From contig NZ_SMYZ01000044.1 in the NCBI RefSeq assembly GCF_004919685.1, forward strand, positions 1-64,000: a stretch of DNA of 64,000 bases. Reading direction: 5' to 3'. Of this stretch, positions 32,521 to 41,206 are shown piece by piece (the stretch's first letter is position 1; every line of letters starts with the position of its first letter). A program made the position numbers and the translations under genes. The DNA is from Mesorhizobium norvegicum. GTDB lineage: Bacteria; Pseudomonadota; Alphaproteobacteria; Rhizobiales; Rhizobiaceae. The notes under the pieces are model-generated. The model did no database searches. It was not told the DNA's origin and saw only the letters and a program-made list of their open reading frames with translations.

Positions 32521-35230
32521 AGCCGGTCCATCCGAGGCCGGCGGAAATGCAATTGATTGAAAGAAGCAGTGCGTTGACCGACGGCTTCCGGCTTGATGTG
32601 GCGGTGTCCTGATTGCGAACTTCCTGCAGCAACTTAACCTGTAGGCGATGGATGTTATCCATTTGCGGACGAATCCGATCGAAATGACGTTTGAACAAAG
32701 GGAAGCGGACTGACAGGGCGACCCCGCCCGTAATCTGGCCGATCATCAGCCGTGTCAGCTCATATTCGGCAGCGATCTTTTGGTGAATGCGCTCACCTGT
32801 TTCGGGGCTGCACACCAATCCGGCGTAGAGTCGGGCCACATCCATGTCGGCCTGGTAGAGTGTCTTCTCGACTTCGTCGATGATCAGGCGAAAGAAGCGC
32901 GAGCGCTCGAACATCCTTCTCAACAGATCGAGTCCGCTGTTGCCCCTGACCGTGACGAAGGAGTTCAGGGCACTGCCGATCCCATACCATCCGGTGAGCA
33001 GATGACGATTTTGGCTCCAGGCGAAGACCCACGGAATGGCGCGAAGATCCGCGATGGACCGAGCACCGAAACGGCGCGCCGGGCGCGATCCGAGGTTCAG
33101 CAGGCCAAGTTCCTCGACAGGGCTTGCCTGATTGAAATAGTCGATGAAACCGGGCTCGTTCATGAGGCTGGCGTAAGACGCCTGTGACATGCCGGTCAGC
33201 GCCTCAAGTGCCTCTTCGAATTCAGGGACATCCCTCAGTTCAGCCTCGCCAGGCGACTTGATGCTGTGGGCGAAGACGCTCGCCGCGAGCATCTCGAGTT
33301 GATAGAGACCGGTGCCGCGGTTGGCGAATTTGGACGAAACCACCTCGCCCTGTTCGGTGACGCGCATGACGGAGCCGACGGTTCCCGCGGGCTGGGCGGC
33401 GATCGCTCTGCCGGTCGGTGCTCCACCGCGGCTGACCGAGCCACCGCGTCCGTGAAAGAAGCTGATCTTGATCTTGTTTTTCACGCCGAGACTGGTCAGG
33501 CTTTTTTGAGCTTTGCTGAGTTCCCAATTGGACGCCAGAAAGCCGCCATCCTTGTTGGAGTCCGAGTAGCCGAGCATGATTTCCTGATGGTTGCCGAACT
33601 CTTGCATGGTGCGACGAACCGTCGAAACGCCGAGCAGTTGTCCGAGAATGTCCGGTGCGACACGCAAATCAGCGATTGTCTCGAAAAGCGGAACTATCCT
33701 CAAATTGATGGCGCCACTACCATCCTGGGCGGTGATGAGACCGCAATATTGGGCGATCAGGTACACCGCCAGGATATCGTCCGCAGAGCGGGTCATGCTC
33801 AAGATGAAGACACCAATCGCGCCGCCGCTCGCTTTGCCTATGACCTCGAAGAGGTCGAGCAAATCGCCCGCCTCCTCGGACAGAAGGTCTCGCCGCAGGT
33901 CAAGTTGCTCGCCAGCGCGAAGCGACGCGCGAATGCGGGCGGACCACTCCGGCGAAGCCGCATGCAAGGGTGGCGCGTTCGGCACGGTCGCGAAAAGCTC
34001 GGCCAGCACCCGATTGACGACCGTCGAATTCTGACGGATGTCCATCGACACCGTGCGAAAGGCGAAGGTTTCGACCTGCCTTAACAGTGGCTGGACGAAA
34101 CGCTTGGCCACCATGCTTCCGCCGATGCGATCAAGGACCGTGGCAAGCCGGACAAGATCGGCCCGGAAAGCCTCCGCCGAGGTATAGGGATCCGCCTTTC
34201 CCTGTCCACGCAATGCGTTGAGCCGGCATAGAATGGCACCGACAAACTGACGGAGCGGCTCGTCAGGGTTGCGTGCGATTATGTCAGACCCGGCGCCGCT
34301 TTTTTCGAGAGCGGCAGCGAGCGCCCGGGTGAAATCGGCCGGAATATCGACAACATTCGAACTGATGCTGAGAACGGTCCCGAGTCGGCTGACCCGATCC
34401 AGGTACCAGTCAATTGCCATGTTGCGATATTCAGACAAGGCATAGGCCGTAGTGCCCGCGGTTACATTGGGATTGCCGTCCCGGTCACCGCCAATCCATG
34501 AAGAGTAGCGCATGAAGGATGGCACTTTGATCGCTGCCCTGGGGAAGTACCGCTTGAAAGCGCCGTCGACCGTTTCATAGAGCCGCGGCGTCGCCTCGAA
34601 AATTACTTCCCGGAAGAAATGCAATCCCCAGGCGATCTCGCTTTCGACGGTCGGCCGTTCAAGCCGCAATTCGCCGGTCATCCACAGAAGTTCGATTTCA
34701 CTCCTCAGATCTCCAATCAGCAGCTCGCGCTCGCGTGGCGCCCATCTCGGCTGTTCCAGTTCCGTCAGCTTCCGGTAGATGCGACGATGAATTTCCAGGA
34801 CCGTCACGCGTTTGGCTTCCGTGGGATGGGCCGTTATGGTCGGCCCAACGCAGAGACCATTCAGAACCTCGCTGGCCGCCTCCGCCGAATAGCCGCCGGC
34901 CGCGATTTCACGCACCACATTGCCAAAGGCACCAACGGCATCGTCAGGGTCGCCTCCCCGCTCGAGCTCGCGGCGTGAGCGCATGGCAAGCAATTCATTG
35001 GCGATCGCCAGAAGCTGGAACCAGATTCCCGTCGCCTGCAGCGCCGCAATTCGCTGTTCTCTGGAAAGGTCCTCCAGTGCTGCCCGCCCGTTGAGGACAT
35101 CGGCGATATCAGGCTCGCGCTCGCTCACCACGGACAACAACAGCCGGAATAGCAGGGCGCGCTCTTCCTCGCGAAAACCGATCGGTCTGCCTATCTCCAA
35201 AGCGACGCCTGCCTCGAGCGATTTGTTCAT
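32519..35230 (-). CDS. ppc: phosphoenolpyruvate carboxylase
   Basis: 903 residues from the ATG at 35230. Motifs: VGPTITAHPTEAKR with the catalytic His, SWIGGDRDGNPNV, GYSDSNKDGG and the mobile loop FHGRGGSVSRGGAP. The protein ends SINCISAGLGWTG where most PEPCs end RNTG, so only the penultimate residues differ and the terminal Gly is kept. It fixes bicarbonate onto PEP to give oxaloacetate; in the serine cycle this is the second carbon-fixing step. It is the last gene of the leftward operon, and its stop codon falls within the RIME repeat. Confidence 0.96.
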   Translation of the reverse strand: MNKSLEAGVALEIGRPIGFREEERALLFRLLLSVVSEREPDIADVLNGRAALEDLSREQRIAALQATGIWFQLLAIANELLAMRSRRELERGGDPDDAVGAFGNVVREIAAGGYSAEAASEVLNGLCVGPTITAHPTEAKRVTVLEIHRRIYRKLTELEQPRWAPRERELLIGDLRSEIELLWMTGELRLERPTVESEIAWGLHFFREVIFEATPRLYETVDGAFKRYFPRAAIKVPSFMRYSSWIGGDRDGNPNVTAGTTAYALSEYRNMAIDWYLDRVSRLGTVLSISSNVVDIPADFTRALAAALEKSGAGSDIIARNPDEPLRQFVGAILCRLNALRGQGKADPYTSAEAFRADLVRLATVLDRIGGSMVAKRFVQPLLRQVETFAFRTVSMDIRQNSTVVNRVLAELFATVPNAPPLHAASPEWSARIRASLRAGEQLDLRRDLLSEEAGDLLDLFEVIGKASGGAIGVFILSMTRSADDILAVYLIAQYCGLITAQDGSGAINLRIVPLFETIADLRVAPDILGQLLGVSTVRRTMQEFGNHQEIMLGYSDSNKDGGFLASNWELSKAQKSLTSLGVKNKIKISFFHGRGGSVSRGGAPTGRAIAAQPAGTVGSVMRVTEQGEVVSSKFANRGTGLYQLEMLAASVFAHSIKSPGEAELRDVPEFEEALEALTGMSQASYASLMNEPGFIDYFNQASPVEELGLLNLGSRPARRFGARSIADLRAIPWVFAWSQNRHLLTGWYGIGSALNSFVTVRGNSGLDLLRRMFERSRFFRLIIDEVEKTLYQADMDVARLYAGLVCSPETGERIHQKIAAEYELTRLMIGQITGGVALSVRFPLFKRHFDRIRPQMDNIHRLQVKLLQEVRNQDTATSSRKPSVNALLLSINCISAGLGWTG

Positions 35231-35361
35231 TGCACGAGCACGAACTTGATGCCGGCGACATTCGCGACGATCAGGCTGGTGATCGGCAGAACCGCGAAGC
35301 GCGCGTGCACACCGTATGAATCGTTGACTTCCGGACAGTCGATGGGCCGGGCAAGGGGCAT
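35227..35361 (-). CDS. 44-codon ORF overlapping both hpr and ppc
   Basis: It encodes MPLARPIDCPEVNDSYGVHA and then a hydrophobic stretch ending IKFVLVQ. Its ATG overlaps the upstream hpr stop (TGATG) and its TGA overlaps the ppc start (ATGA), exactly the coupling used elsewhere in this genome. The hydrophobic C-terminal half (about 22 residues) could be one membrane helix. I do not recognise a family. It may be a real small protein of the serine-cycle operon or a coupling leader for ppc translation. Confidence 0.5.
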   Translation of the reverse strand: MPLARPIDCPEVNDSYGVHARFAVLPITSLIVANVAGIKFVLVQ

Positions 35362-36332
35362 CACGCCACCCGATCCGGGACTGGTCTGCCCTCAAAGAAG
35401 GCGACCAGATTTTCGACGACTTTCATGCCCATGGCTCCCCGGGTTTCTTCGGTTGCGCTGCCGAGATGAGGCAAGAGCACGACATTCTCCAGGCGCGTCA
35501 AAGCTTCCGGAACGTTAGGCTCGTCAGCGAAGACATCGAGGCCGGCGCCTGCGATCCGACCTGCTTGAAGGACGGCGATCAGAGCCTCCTGGTCGACCAC
35601 GTCACCGCGGGCGGTATTGACCAGGAAAGCACCCGGCTTCATCGCGTCCAGACGCCGCGCATTCATGAGATGACGATTTTCGGTCCCGCCCGGACAGTGC
35701 AGCGAAACAAAATCGGATGCCGCAAGCACATCTTCGATCGTTGGAAGCTGCTCGGCATTCATGGCCCGGATGTCGGCGTCGTCGGCGCGTGACCGGTTGT
35801 GGAAGACGATTTTCATCCCGAAGCCAAAATGCGCACGGCGCGCCATGGCCTTGCCGATACGGCCCATCCCGACGATCCCGAGCGTTTTCCCCGAGACTTT
35901 CGTTCCTATCATGTGGGTCGGCCGCCATCCTTGCCATTCGCTGGCGCGCAATTCCCTTTCGCCCTCGCCGGTCCGCCGGGCGACTGAAAGAAGCAGGCTC
36001 ATGGCAAGGTCGGCGGTGCAGTCGGTCAGGACGCCGGGTGTGTTGGTCACCGAAATTCCCTGCTCACGCGCAGCCTCGATGTCGATATGACTGAACCCAA
36101 CGCCGAAATTGGCGATCAGTCTGGCGCGACCGTTCGCCCTCGGAAAGATCGCGCGCGGAAGCCGGTCGCTGACCGTTGGCAGGACGGCATCGAAATCCAG
36201 GAGAGCCGCCTTGAGCTGGTGTTCGCCAAACGGCGTGTCGCCCTTGTTGAACGTGGCGTCAAACCGTTCGGCAAGGACATGTTCAACAGCGGCCGGCCAG
36301 CGCCGTGTCACTATCACGCGTGGTTTCATCAT
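35361..36332 (-). CDS. D-2-hydroxyacid dehydrogenase, probable hydroxypyruvate/glyoxylate reductase
   Basis: 323 residues. NAD(P)-binding motif GIVGMGRIGKAMARRA, catalytic Arg in NTARGDVVD, Glu in DVFADEPNVPEAL and His in LLPHLGSATEE are all present. In this operon it should reduce the hydroxypyruvate made by Sga to D-glycerate, the HprA step of the serine cycle. It lies 39 bp after the malate-CoA ligase alpha gene. ATG at 36332 or 36329. Confidence 0.9.
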   Translation of the reverse strand: MMKPRVIVTRRWPAAVEHVLAERFDATFNKGDTPFGEHQLKAALLDFDAVLPTVSDRLPRAIFPRANGRARLIANFGVGFSHIDIEAAREQGISVTNTPGVLTDCTADLAMSLLLSVARRTGEGERELRASEWQGWRPTHMIGTKVSGKTLGIVGMGRIGKAMARRAHFGFGMKIVFHNRSRADDADIRAMNAEQLPTIEDVLAASDFVSLHCPGGTENRHLMNARRLDAMKPGAFLVNTARGDVVDQEALIAVLQAGRIAGAGLDVFADEPNVPEALTRLENVVLLPHLGSATEETRGAMGMKVVENLVAFFEGRPVPDRVA

Positions 36333-36371
36333 TTGTCCTGTTCGCGGGGTCGTCGGCGCATCTTTTTCCGG

Positions 36372-37271
36372 CTACGCCGCCTTCGCCCGCTCGGCCATCA
36401 CAGCGGCAACCACCTGACCGAAGGCGGATGGGGTCGGCACGATGGCCACACCGGCGTCACGCAGGATTTCGACCTTCTCCTGCGCCGACTCGCCGAATGC
36501 GGATATGATCGCGCCGGCATGTCCCATGCGCTTGCCTTTCGGCGCTGAAAGGCCGGCGATATAGGCGATCAACGGCTTCTTCATGTTGTCGCGCGCCCAC
36601 AGTGCCGCCTCGGCTTCCTGCGGGCCGCCGATCTCACCGATCATCACCACGGCGTCGGTATCATCATCTTTTTCGAAGAGCTCAAGAATGTCCCGGAAAG
36701 AGGAGCCGTTGATTGGATCGCCACCGATGCCGACGCTGGTCGACACGCCAATGCCCACGGCCTTCATCTGCGAGGCCGCCTCGTAGCCGAGCGTTCCAGA
36801 ACGCCCGACGATGCCGACGCGCCCTGGCAAATAGATGGACCCCGGCATGATACCCATCAACGCCTGGCCGGGCGATATGATGCCGGCGCAATTGGGCCCG
36901 ATCAGCCGCAGCCGATCCTGATAGCGATAGCGACGCATGTAGCGCTTCACCCGGATCATGTCTTGTGATGGGATGCCATCGGTAATGCAGACGCAGAACT
37001 TTATTCCGGCATCCGCGGCCTCCATGATCGAATCCGCGGCGAAAGGCGGCGGCACGAAGATGATGCTGGCATCGGCGGCGGTCTCGCGTACCGCGCCCTT
37101 GACCGTATTGAACACAGGCAGGCCCAGATGTGTCTGGCCGCCCTTGCCGGGAGTGACTCCGCCGACCACATTGGTCCCGTAGCGCTTCATGTCCTCGGCA
37201 TGGAAACTGCCGATCTTGCCGGTAAATCCCTGTACGATGACACGAGTATCGCGATTGAGCAGAATGGCCAT
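36372..37271 (-). CDS. mtkB: malate-CoA ligase (malate thiokinase) alpha subunit
   Basis: 299 residues from the ATG at 37271, with AGGAAA upstream. Succinyl-CoA synthetase alpha family: CoA-binding N-domain (VIVQGFTGKIGSFHAEDM) and phospho-histidine in KRMGHAGAI. The adjacent malyl-CoA lyase and Sga genes make malate, not succinate, the likely acid. The beta subunit gene is 11 bp upstream. Sequence alone cannot exclude a succinyl-CoA ligase. Confidence 0.88.
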   Translation of the reverse strand: MAILLNRDTRVIVQGFTGKIGSFHAEDMKRYGTNVVGGVTPGKGGQTHLGLPVFNTVKGAVRETAADASIIFVPPPFAADSIMEAADAGIKFCVCITDGIPSQDMIRVKRYMRRYRYQDRLRLIGPNCAGIISPGQALMGIMPGSIYLPGRVGIVGRSGTLGYEAASQMKAVGIGVSTSVGIGGDPINGSSFRDILELFEKDDDTDAVVMIGEIGGPQEAEAALWARDNMKKPLIAYIAGLSAPKGKRMGHAGAIISAFGESAQEKVEILRDAGVAIVPTPSAFGQVVAAVMAERAKAA

Positions 37272-37282
37272 CTTCGGTTTCC

Positions 37283-38467
37283 TCAGCCAGGCTTGTTCAT
37301 TGTCACGGAGCGCCACGCTGCGACCGTTTTTTCGGCGGCCTCGGCCAGCGTGTCGGCAACGACAATCGCTTCGCCCGACTCGGCCAGGATGCGCTTGCCT
37401 TCATCGACATTGGTGCCGGCCAGGCGCACGACCAGCGGTACAGGAACGCCGACTTCGCGGATTGCCTTGATCACACCTTCCGCCACCCAGTCGCAGCGAT
37501 TGATACCGGCAAAGATGTTGACCAGGATCGCTTCGACCTTCTTGTCGCCGAGAACGGCGCGGAACGACTTGGCGACGCGTTCGGGCGACGCCCCACCGCC
37601 GATGTCGAGGAAGTTCGCCGGTTCACCGCCGGCGATCTTGATCATGTCCATCGTCGCCATCGCCAGCCCGGCGCCATTGATGATGCAGCCTATATTGCCG
37701 TCGAGGCCGACATAGGACAGGCCGCGGTCGCTGGCGAAAGTCTCGCGGGGATCTTCCTGCGACTTGTCGCGCAGCTCCGAGATTTCGGGGCGACGGAACA
37801 GCGCGTTTTCGTCAAACGACATCTTCGCGTCAAGCGCGACCAGGTTGCCGTCACGGGTCACGACCAGTGGATTGATTTCGAGCATCGAAGCGTCGTAGTC
37901 GCGGAACACGCGGTAGCAGCCAAGCAGCGTTTCCGTTGCCTTGCCGATCATCGCGTTTTCGAGACCAAGCCCGAAGGCGATCTCGCGGGCCTGGAAATCC
38001 TGCATGCCGGCGCCGGGATCGACGGTGGCGCGGATGATCGAGTCGGGTTCGCTCTCGGCGATTTCCTCTATTTCCATACCACCCGAAGCGGAGGCGACAA
38101 TCATCACCCGTTCGGATTTACGGTCGAGGACAAAAGCCAGATAAATCTCCTGCAGGATATCGACCGCCTCCTCGACATAGAGCCTCGACACCAGCTTGCC
38201 GCGCGGTCCGGTCTGATGCGTGACCAGCTTGCGCCCGAGCATTGCCTCGGCCGCGGCGGAAATCTCGTCGTCACTTCCACAGAGCTTTATGCCGCCGGCC
38301 TTGCCTCTGGCGCCGGAATGGATCTGCGCCTTGACGACCCACTTGTCGCCGCCGATCTCGCTGGCACGATATGCCGCCTGTTCGGGGCTGTAGGCCAGAC
38401 GGCCGCGCGGCACATGGACCGAGTATCGGGAAAGAAGTTCCTTGGCCTGGTATTCATGGATGTCCAT
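37283..38467 (-). CDS. mtkA: malate-CoA ligase (malate thiokinase) beta subunit
   Basis: 394 residues from the ATG at 38467 (MDIHEYQAKELLSRY, the standard start of this family). ATP-grasp domain with WVVKAQIHSGARGKAGG, and the C-terminal ligase domain with LNIFAGINRCDWVAEGV and GTNVDEGKRIL. It activates malate with ATP and CoA together with the alpha subunit, feeding malyl-CoA lyase. It follows the lyase gene by 8 bp. Confidence 0.89.
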   Translation of the reverse strand: MDIHEYQAKELLSRYSVHVPRGRLAYSPEQAAYRASEIGGDKWVVKAQIHSGARGKAGGIKLCGSDDEISAAAEAMLGRKLVTHQTGPRGKLVSRLYVEEAVDILQEIYLAFVLDRKSERVMIVASASGGMEIEEIAESEPDSIIRATVDPGAGMQDFQAREIAFGLGLENAMIGKATETLLGCYRVFRDYDASMLEINPLVVTRDGNLVALDAKMSFDENALFRRPEISELRDKSQEDPRETFASDRGLSYVGLDGNIGCIINGAGLAMATMDMIKIAGGEPANFLDIGGGASPERVAKSFRAVLGDKKVEAILVNIFAGINRCDWVAEGVIKAIREVGVPVPLVVRLAGTNVDEGKRILAESGEAIVVADTLAEAAEKTVAAWRSVTMNKPG

Positions 38468-38475
38468 TTGAAATC

Positions 38476-39426
38476 CTATCTGCCGCCGGCGGCCTGGATG
38501 ATCGCCTCGTGCACGACCAGCACATTGCGAGCCATCCGCTCTGAAGCGGCGTCGATCATCTTGCCGTCCAGCGCCGCGGCTCCCTTGCCTTGCTCCTCCG
38601 CTTCCTTGAGCATTTCGATGATGCGCCGGGCGCGGGCGACCTCCTTTTCCGGTGGAGAGAACACCTCGTTGGCAAGCGGTATCTGGGAAGGATGGATGGC
38701 CCATTTGCCTTCGATACCGAGAGCTGCCGCGCGGCGAGCAGCGGCGGTGAAACCGTCCGGATCGGAGAAGTCTCCGAACGGCCCGTCGACCGCCCGAAGG
38801 CCATACGCCCGACAGGCAACCGTCATCCGAGACAAGGCTGCGTGCCATTGGTCGCCGGGATAGTCGGGGTTGAGGCCGCCAATGTTTACCGTGCGCGCCT
38901 TGCAGCTTGCGGCATAGTCGGCAACGCCGAAATGCATTGCCTCCAGCCGCCCCGGGAAAGCGGCGATCGCCTCGACATTGGCCATGCCGAGCGCCGTCTC
39001 GATCAACGCCTCGAGGCCGACGCGGGTCTTGTATCCCCTGGCCATCTCGATCTGGTTGACCAAGGCCTCGACCATGTACAGATCGGCTTGGACGCCAACC
39101 TTCGGCACCAGGATGGTATCGAGACGATCGCCGGCCTGCTCCATCACATCGACTACGTCGCGATACATGTAGTGCGTGTCGAGGCCGTTGATGCGGACCG
39201 ATACGGTCTTGCCCTTGGCGTGCCAGTCGATGTCGTTCAGCGCCTGGATGATGTTCTTGCGAGCGCGCTCCTTGTCGGGTGGAGCCACGGCGTCCTCGAT
39301 ATCGAGGAACACGAAGTCGGCTGCGCTGTTGGCCGCCTTGTCGATCATCTCCGGGCTCGAACCGGGAACGGCGAGCTCGCTGCGCTGGAGACGCAATTTT
39401 CGTAAATGGTTGATCGTATGGCTCAC
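38476..39426 (-). CDS. mcl: malyl-CoA lyase (HpcH/HpaI/CitE family)
   Basis: 316 residues from a GTG at 39426, with AGGAGAAG five bases upstream. CitE-like TIM barrel: LRRSELAVPGSSPEMI-type start (LQRSELAVPGSSPEMIDKA), FLDIEDAVAPPDKERAR, SVRINGLDTHYMYRD and LIETALGMANVEAIA. It would split malyl-CoA into acetyl-CoA and glyoxylate. Position between sga and mtkA fits the serine cycle of methylotrophs. Citramalyl-CoA or related substrates are also possible in this family. Confidence 0.9.
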   Translation of the reverse strand: MSHTINHLRKLRLQRSELAVPGSSPEMIDKAANSAADFVFLDIEDAVAPPDKERARKNIIQALNDIDWHAKGKTVSVRINGLDTHYMYRDVVDVMEQAGDRLDTILVPKVGVQADLYMVEALVNQIEMARGYKTRVGLEALIETALGMANVEAIAAFPGRLEAMHFGVADYAASCKARTVNIGGLNPDYPGDQWHAALSRMTVACRAYGLRAVDGPFGDFSDPDGFTAAARRAAALGIEGKWAIHPSQIPLANEVFSPPEKEVARARRIIEMLKEAEEQGKGAAALDGKMIDAASERMARNVLVVHEAIIQAAGGR

Positions 39427-39445
39427 GTCGCTTCTCCTGACTTGC

Positions 39446-40636
39446 TCAAGCAGCCTTCGCGACGGCGGGCTTGTCCGTCAGGCGGAAATGACTGATCGCG
39501 GCACCCACGCCCGAACCCGGCGCCAGTGCAACCCCGCAGTCCAGCAACGTCAGTTCCGCGGCGGAAAGCGATGCGCAGACCATCACCTCGTTCAACCAGC
39601 CAAGATGTCCGATACGGAAGACCCTGCCGGCGACCTTGCTGAGCCCACCGCCCAGCGAGGTGTGGTAGGTTTGGTAGGCGTGCTTGACGACGACGCCGCT
39701 GTCGATGCCCTCCGGCACCAGGATCGCGCTGACGGTGTCCGAATGCCATTTCGGTTCCTTGGCGCAGAGTTTCAGGCCCCAGGCATCGACAGCCTTGCGC
39801 ACGCCCTCGGCCAGCCGTGTATGCCGGGCGAATATGTTTTCGAGGCCCTCCTCGGCCATCAGATCGAGCGAGGCGCGCAACCCGCGCAGCAGCGTGGTCG
39901 CCGGGGTATAGGGGAAATAGCCGGTGTCGTTGGCCTTGATCATGTCCTCGAAAGAGAAGAAGCAGCGCCGGCTGGTGGCCGTCCTTGACGCTGCGAGCGC
40001 CTTTCTGCTGACGGACAGGAAGCCGAGACCGGCAGGGAGCATGAAGCCCTTCTGCGAGCCGCTGACAGCGCAGTCGACGCCCCATTCTTCCTGGCGGAAA
40101 TCGATCGAGCCGATCGACGATACGCCGTCGACGAACAGCAAGGCGGGGTGGTTTGCCGCATCAAGCGCCGCGCGGCAGCCGGCCACATCGCTGGTCACAC
40201 CAGTCGCGGTCTCGTTCTGGGTGCAGAAGATGGCCTTGATGCTGTGGTCTTTGTCGGCGTGAAGCTTTTCGGCGTAGATGTCCAGCGGAACGCCGGTACC
40301 CCACTCACAATCTATGACCTCGACCTGGAAGCCGAGGCGTTCGGCCATATCGACCCAGAGATGCGAAAACTGACCGAAGCGGGACATCAGAACGCGGTCG
40401 CCGGGACTGAGCGCGTTGGTCATCGCCGATTCCCAGGCACCGGTGCCCGACGATGGGAAGACGAAGACGCGGCCAGTCTCGTTCTTGAACACTTTCTTGA
40501 TGTCCTCAAACAGCGGAAGTGTGAACTGCGGAAAGCCTGGCGAGCGCATATCCTCCATCGGCAGGTTCATCGCCTGCCGAACTTTTTCGGGAACGTTCGT
40601 GGGGCCCGGAATGAAAAGGTGCGTAAAGCCGGCCAT
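39446..40636 (-). CDS. sga: serine-glyoxylate aminotransferase
   Basis: 396 residues from the ATG at 40636 with AGGAG upstream; the frame extends to 41005 but the added part is not family-like. It begins MAGFTHLFIPGPTNVPEKVR, characteristic of this class V aminotransferase, and carries the PLP lysine in SGSQKGFMLPAGLG. It transfers the amino group of serine to glyoxylate, giving hydroxypyruvate and glycine. First gene of the leftward serine-cycle operon. Confidence 0.94.
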   Translation of the reverse strand: MAGFTHLFIPGPTNVPEKVRQAMNLPMEDMRSPGFPQFTLPLFEDIKKVFKNETGRVFVFPSSGTGAWESAMTNALSPGDRVLMSRFGQFSHLWVDMAERLGFQVEVIDCEWGTGVPLDIYAEKLHADKDHSIKAIFCTQNETATGVTSDVAGCRAALDAANHPALLFVDGVSSIGSIDFRQEEWGVDCAVSGSQKGFMLPAGLGFLSVSRKALAASRTATSRRCFFSFEDMIKANDTGYFPYTPATTLLRGLRASLDLMAEEGLENIFARHTRLAEGVRKAVDAWGLKLCAKEPKWHSDTVSAILVPEGIDSGVVVKHAYQTYHTSLGGGLSKVAGRVFRIGHLGWLNEVMVCASLSAAELTLLDCGVALAPGSGVGAAISHFRLTDKPAVAKAA

Positions 40637-41206
40637 CGAATTCTCCTGGTTTGTCCGGCGAAAGACGCAATCATCATTCGTCGCGATGGTCAGGATTTTC
40701 GGGTGCGCAGGCCATCGCCACAACACCCGTCCGGATAGAAACCGAGGTGGGTGAGTGTTGCGCAAAACCTGCCCGCCAAGTAGGCAAACGATGCCTAACG
40801 GATAGGCAAATCCTACCCTCTCCGTCGCCGCCGGCCGGTCAGGAGGAAAGTCCGGAGGGCCACCTCGAAGCCGCCTGCCGGAATGCGCCTCCGCGCGCGA
40901 GCGAGACAGACCAAATCGGAATTGCCAATTGACTCTTGGCCGCAGCGCGCCAGTTACTTTTGGCTCGCCTACTTTAGCGAATGATTTGACCAGGGAGGAA
41001 GCCACGGAATTCGTGAATCGGAAGTCCGCACTTGCACTCGGTCTGACAGCGGCTGAAACGCAACTCGGCTTCGGCCAAGTGTCACACTTATCGGGCGGAA
41101 TGATCGATTAGAAAAAGGAGCGGCCACGAGATCGTCGAAAAGCAGCTTGCGTCAGGGCAATCGCGACGAGAAACGGCTGACGGAGGGGGATAGACAGGAG
41201 AGTGAA
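40637..41206. other. 570-bp regulatory gap upstream of sga
   Basis: No convincing gene. A 60-codon rightward frame (40929-41111) has no family features or distinct start signal and I leave it out. The region should hold the sga operon promoter (leftward) and the hydrolase promoter (rightward). A palindromic TAGGCA motif is listed separately. The string GAGGAAAGTCCGG at 40843-40855 resembles part of RNase P RNA but the rest of that RNA is absent. Confidence 0.5.
40781..40808. promoter_or_regulatory. candidate operator upstream of sga: TAGGCA inverted repeat plus third copy
   Basis: TAGGCA (40781-40786) and TGCCTA (40792-40797) form an inverted repeat with a 5-bp spacer. A further direct TAGGCA follows at 40803-40808. 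The cluster is about 145 bp before the sga start codon, a reasonable place for a transcription-factor site. No regulator gene for it lies next door. Confidence 0.4.

Noticed and set aside
36372..38467. Reading these two genes as TCA-cycle succinyl-CoA synthetase (sucCD)
   Set aside because: The family is the same, but placement between malyl-CoA lyase and hydroxypyruvate reductase in one operon favours malate-CoA ligase. Not excluded without an assay.
40843..40855. GAGGAAAGTCCGG, the conserved 5' string of bacterial RNase P RNA
   Set aside because: The surrounding 200 bases do not give the P4 partner strand or the length of rnpB. Only GAGACAGA at about 40900 is vaguely similar to the 3' end. 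Treated as coincidence.
40929..41111. 60-codon rightward ORF upstream of the alpha/beta hydrolase
   Set aside because: No good ribosome-binding site at its start, no recognisable family, and it lies in the promoter region of sga.
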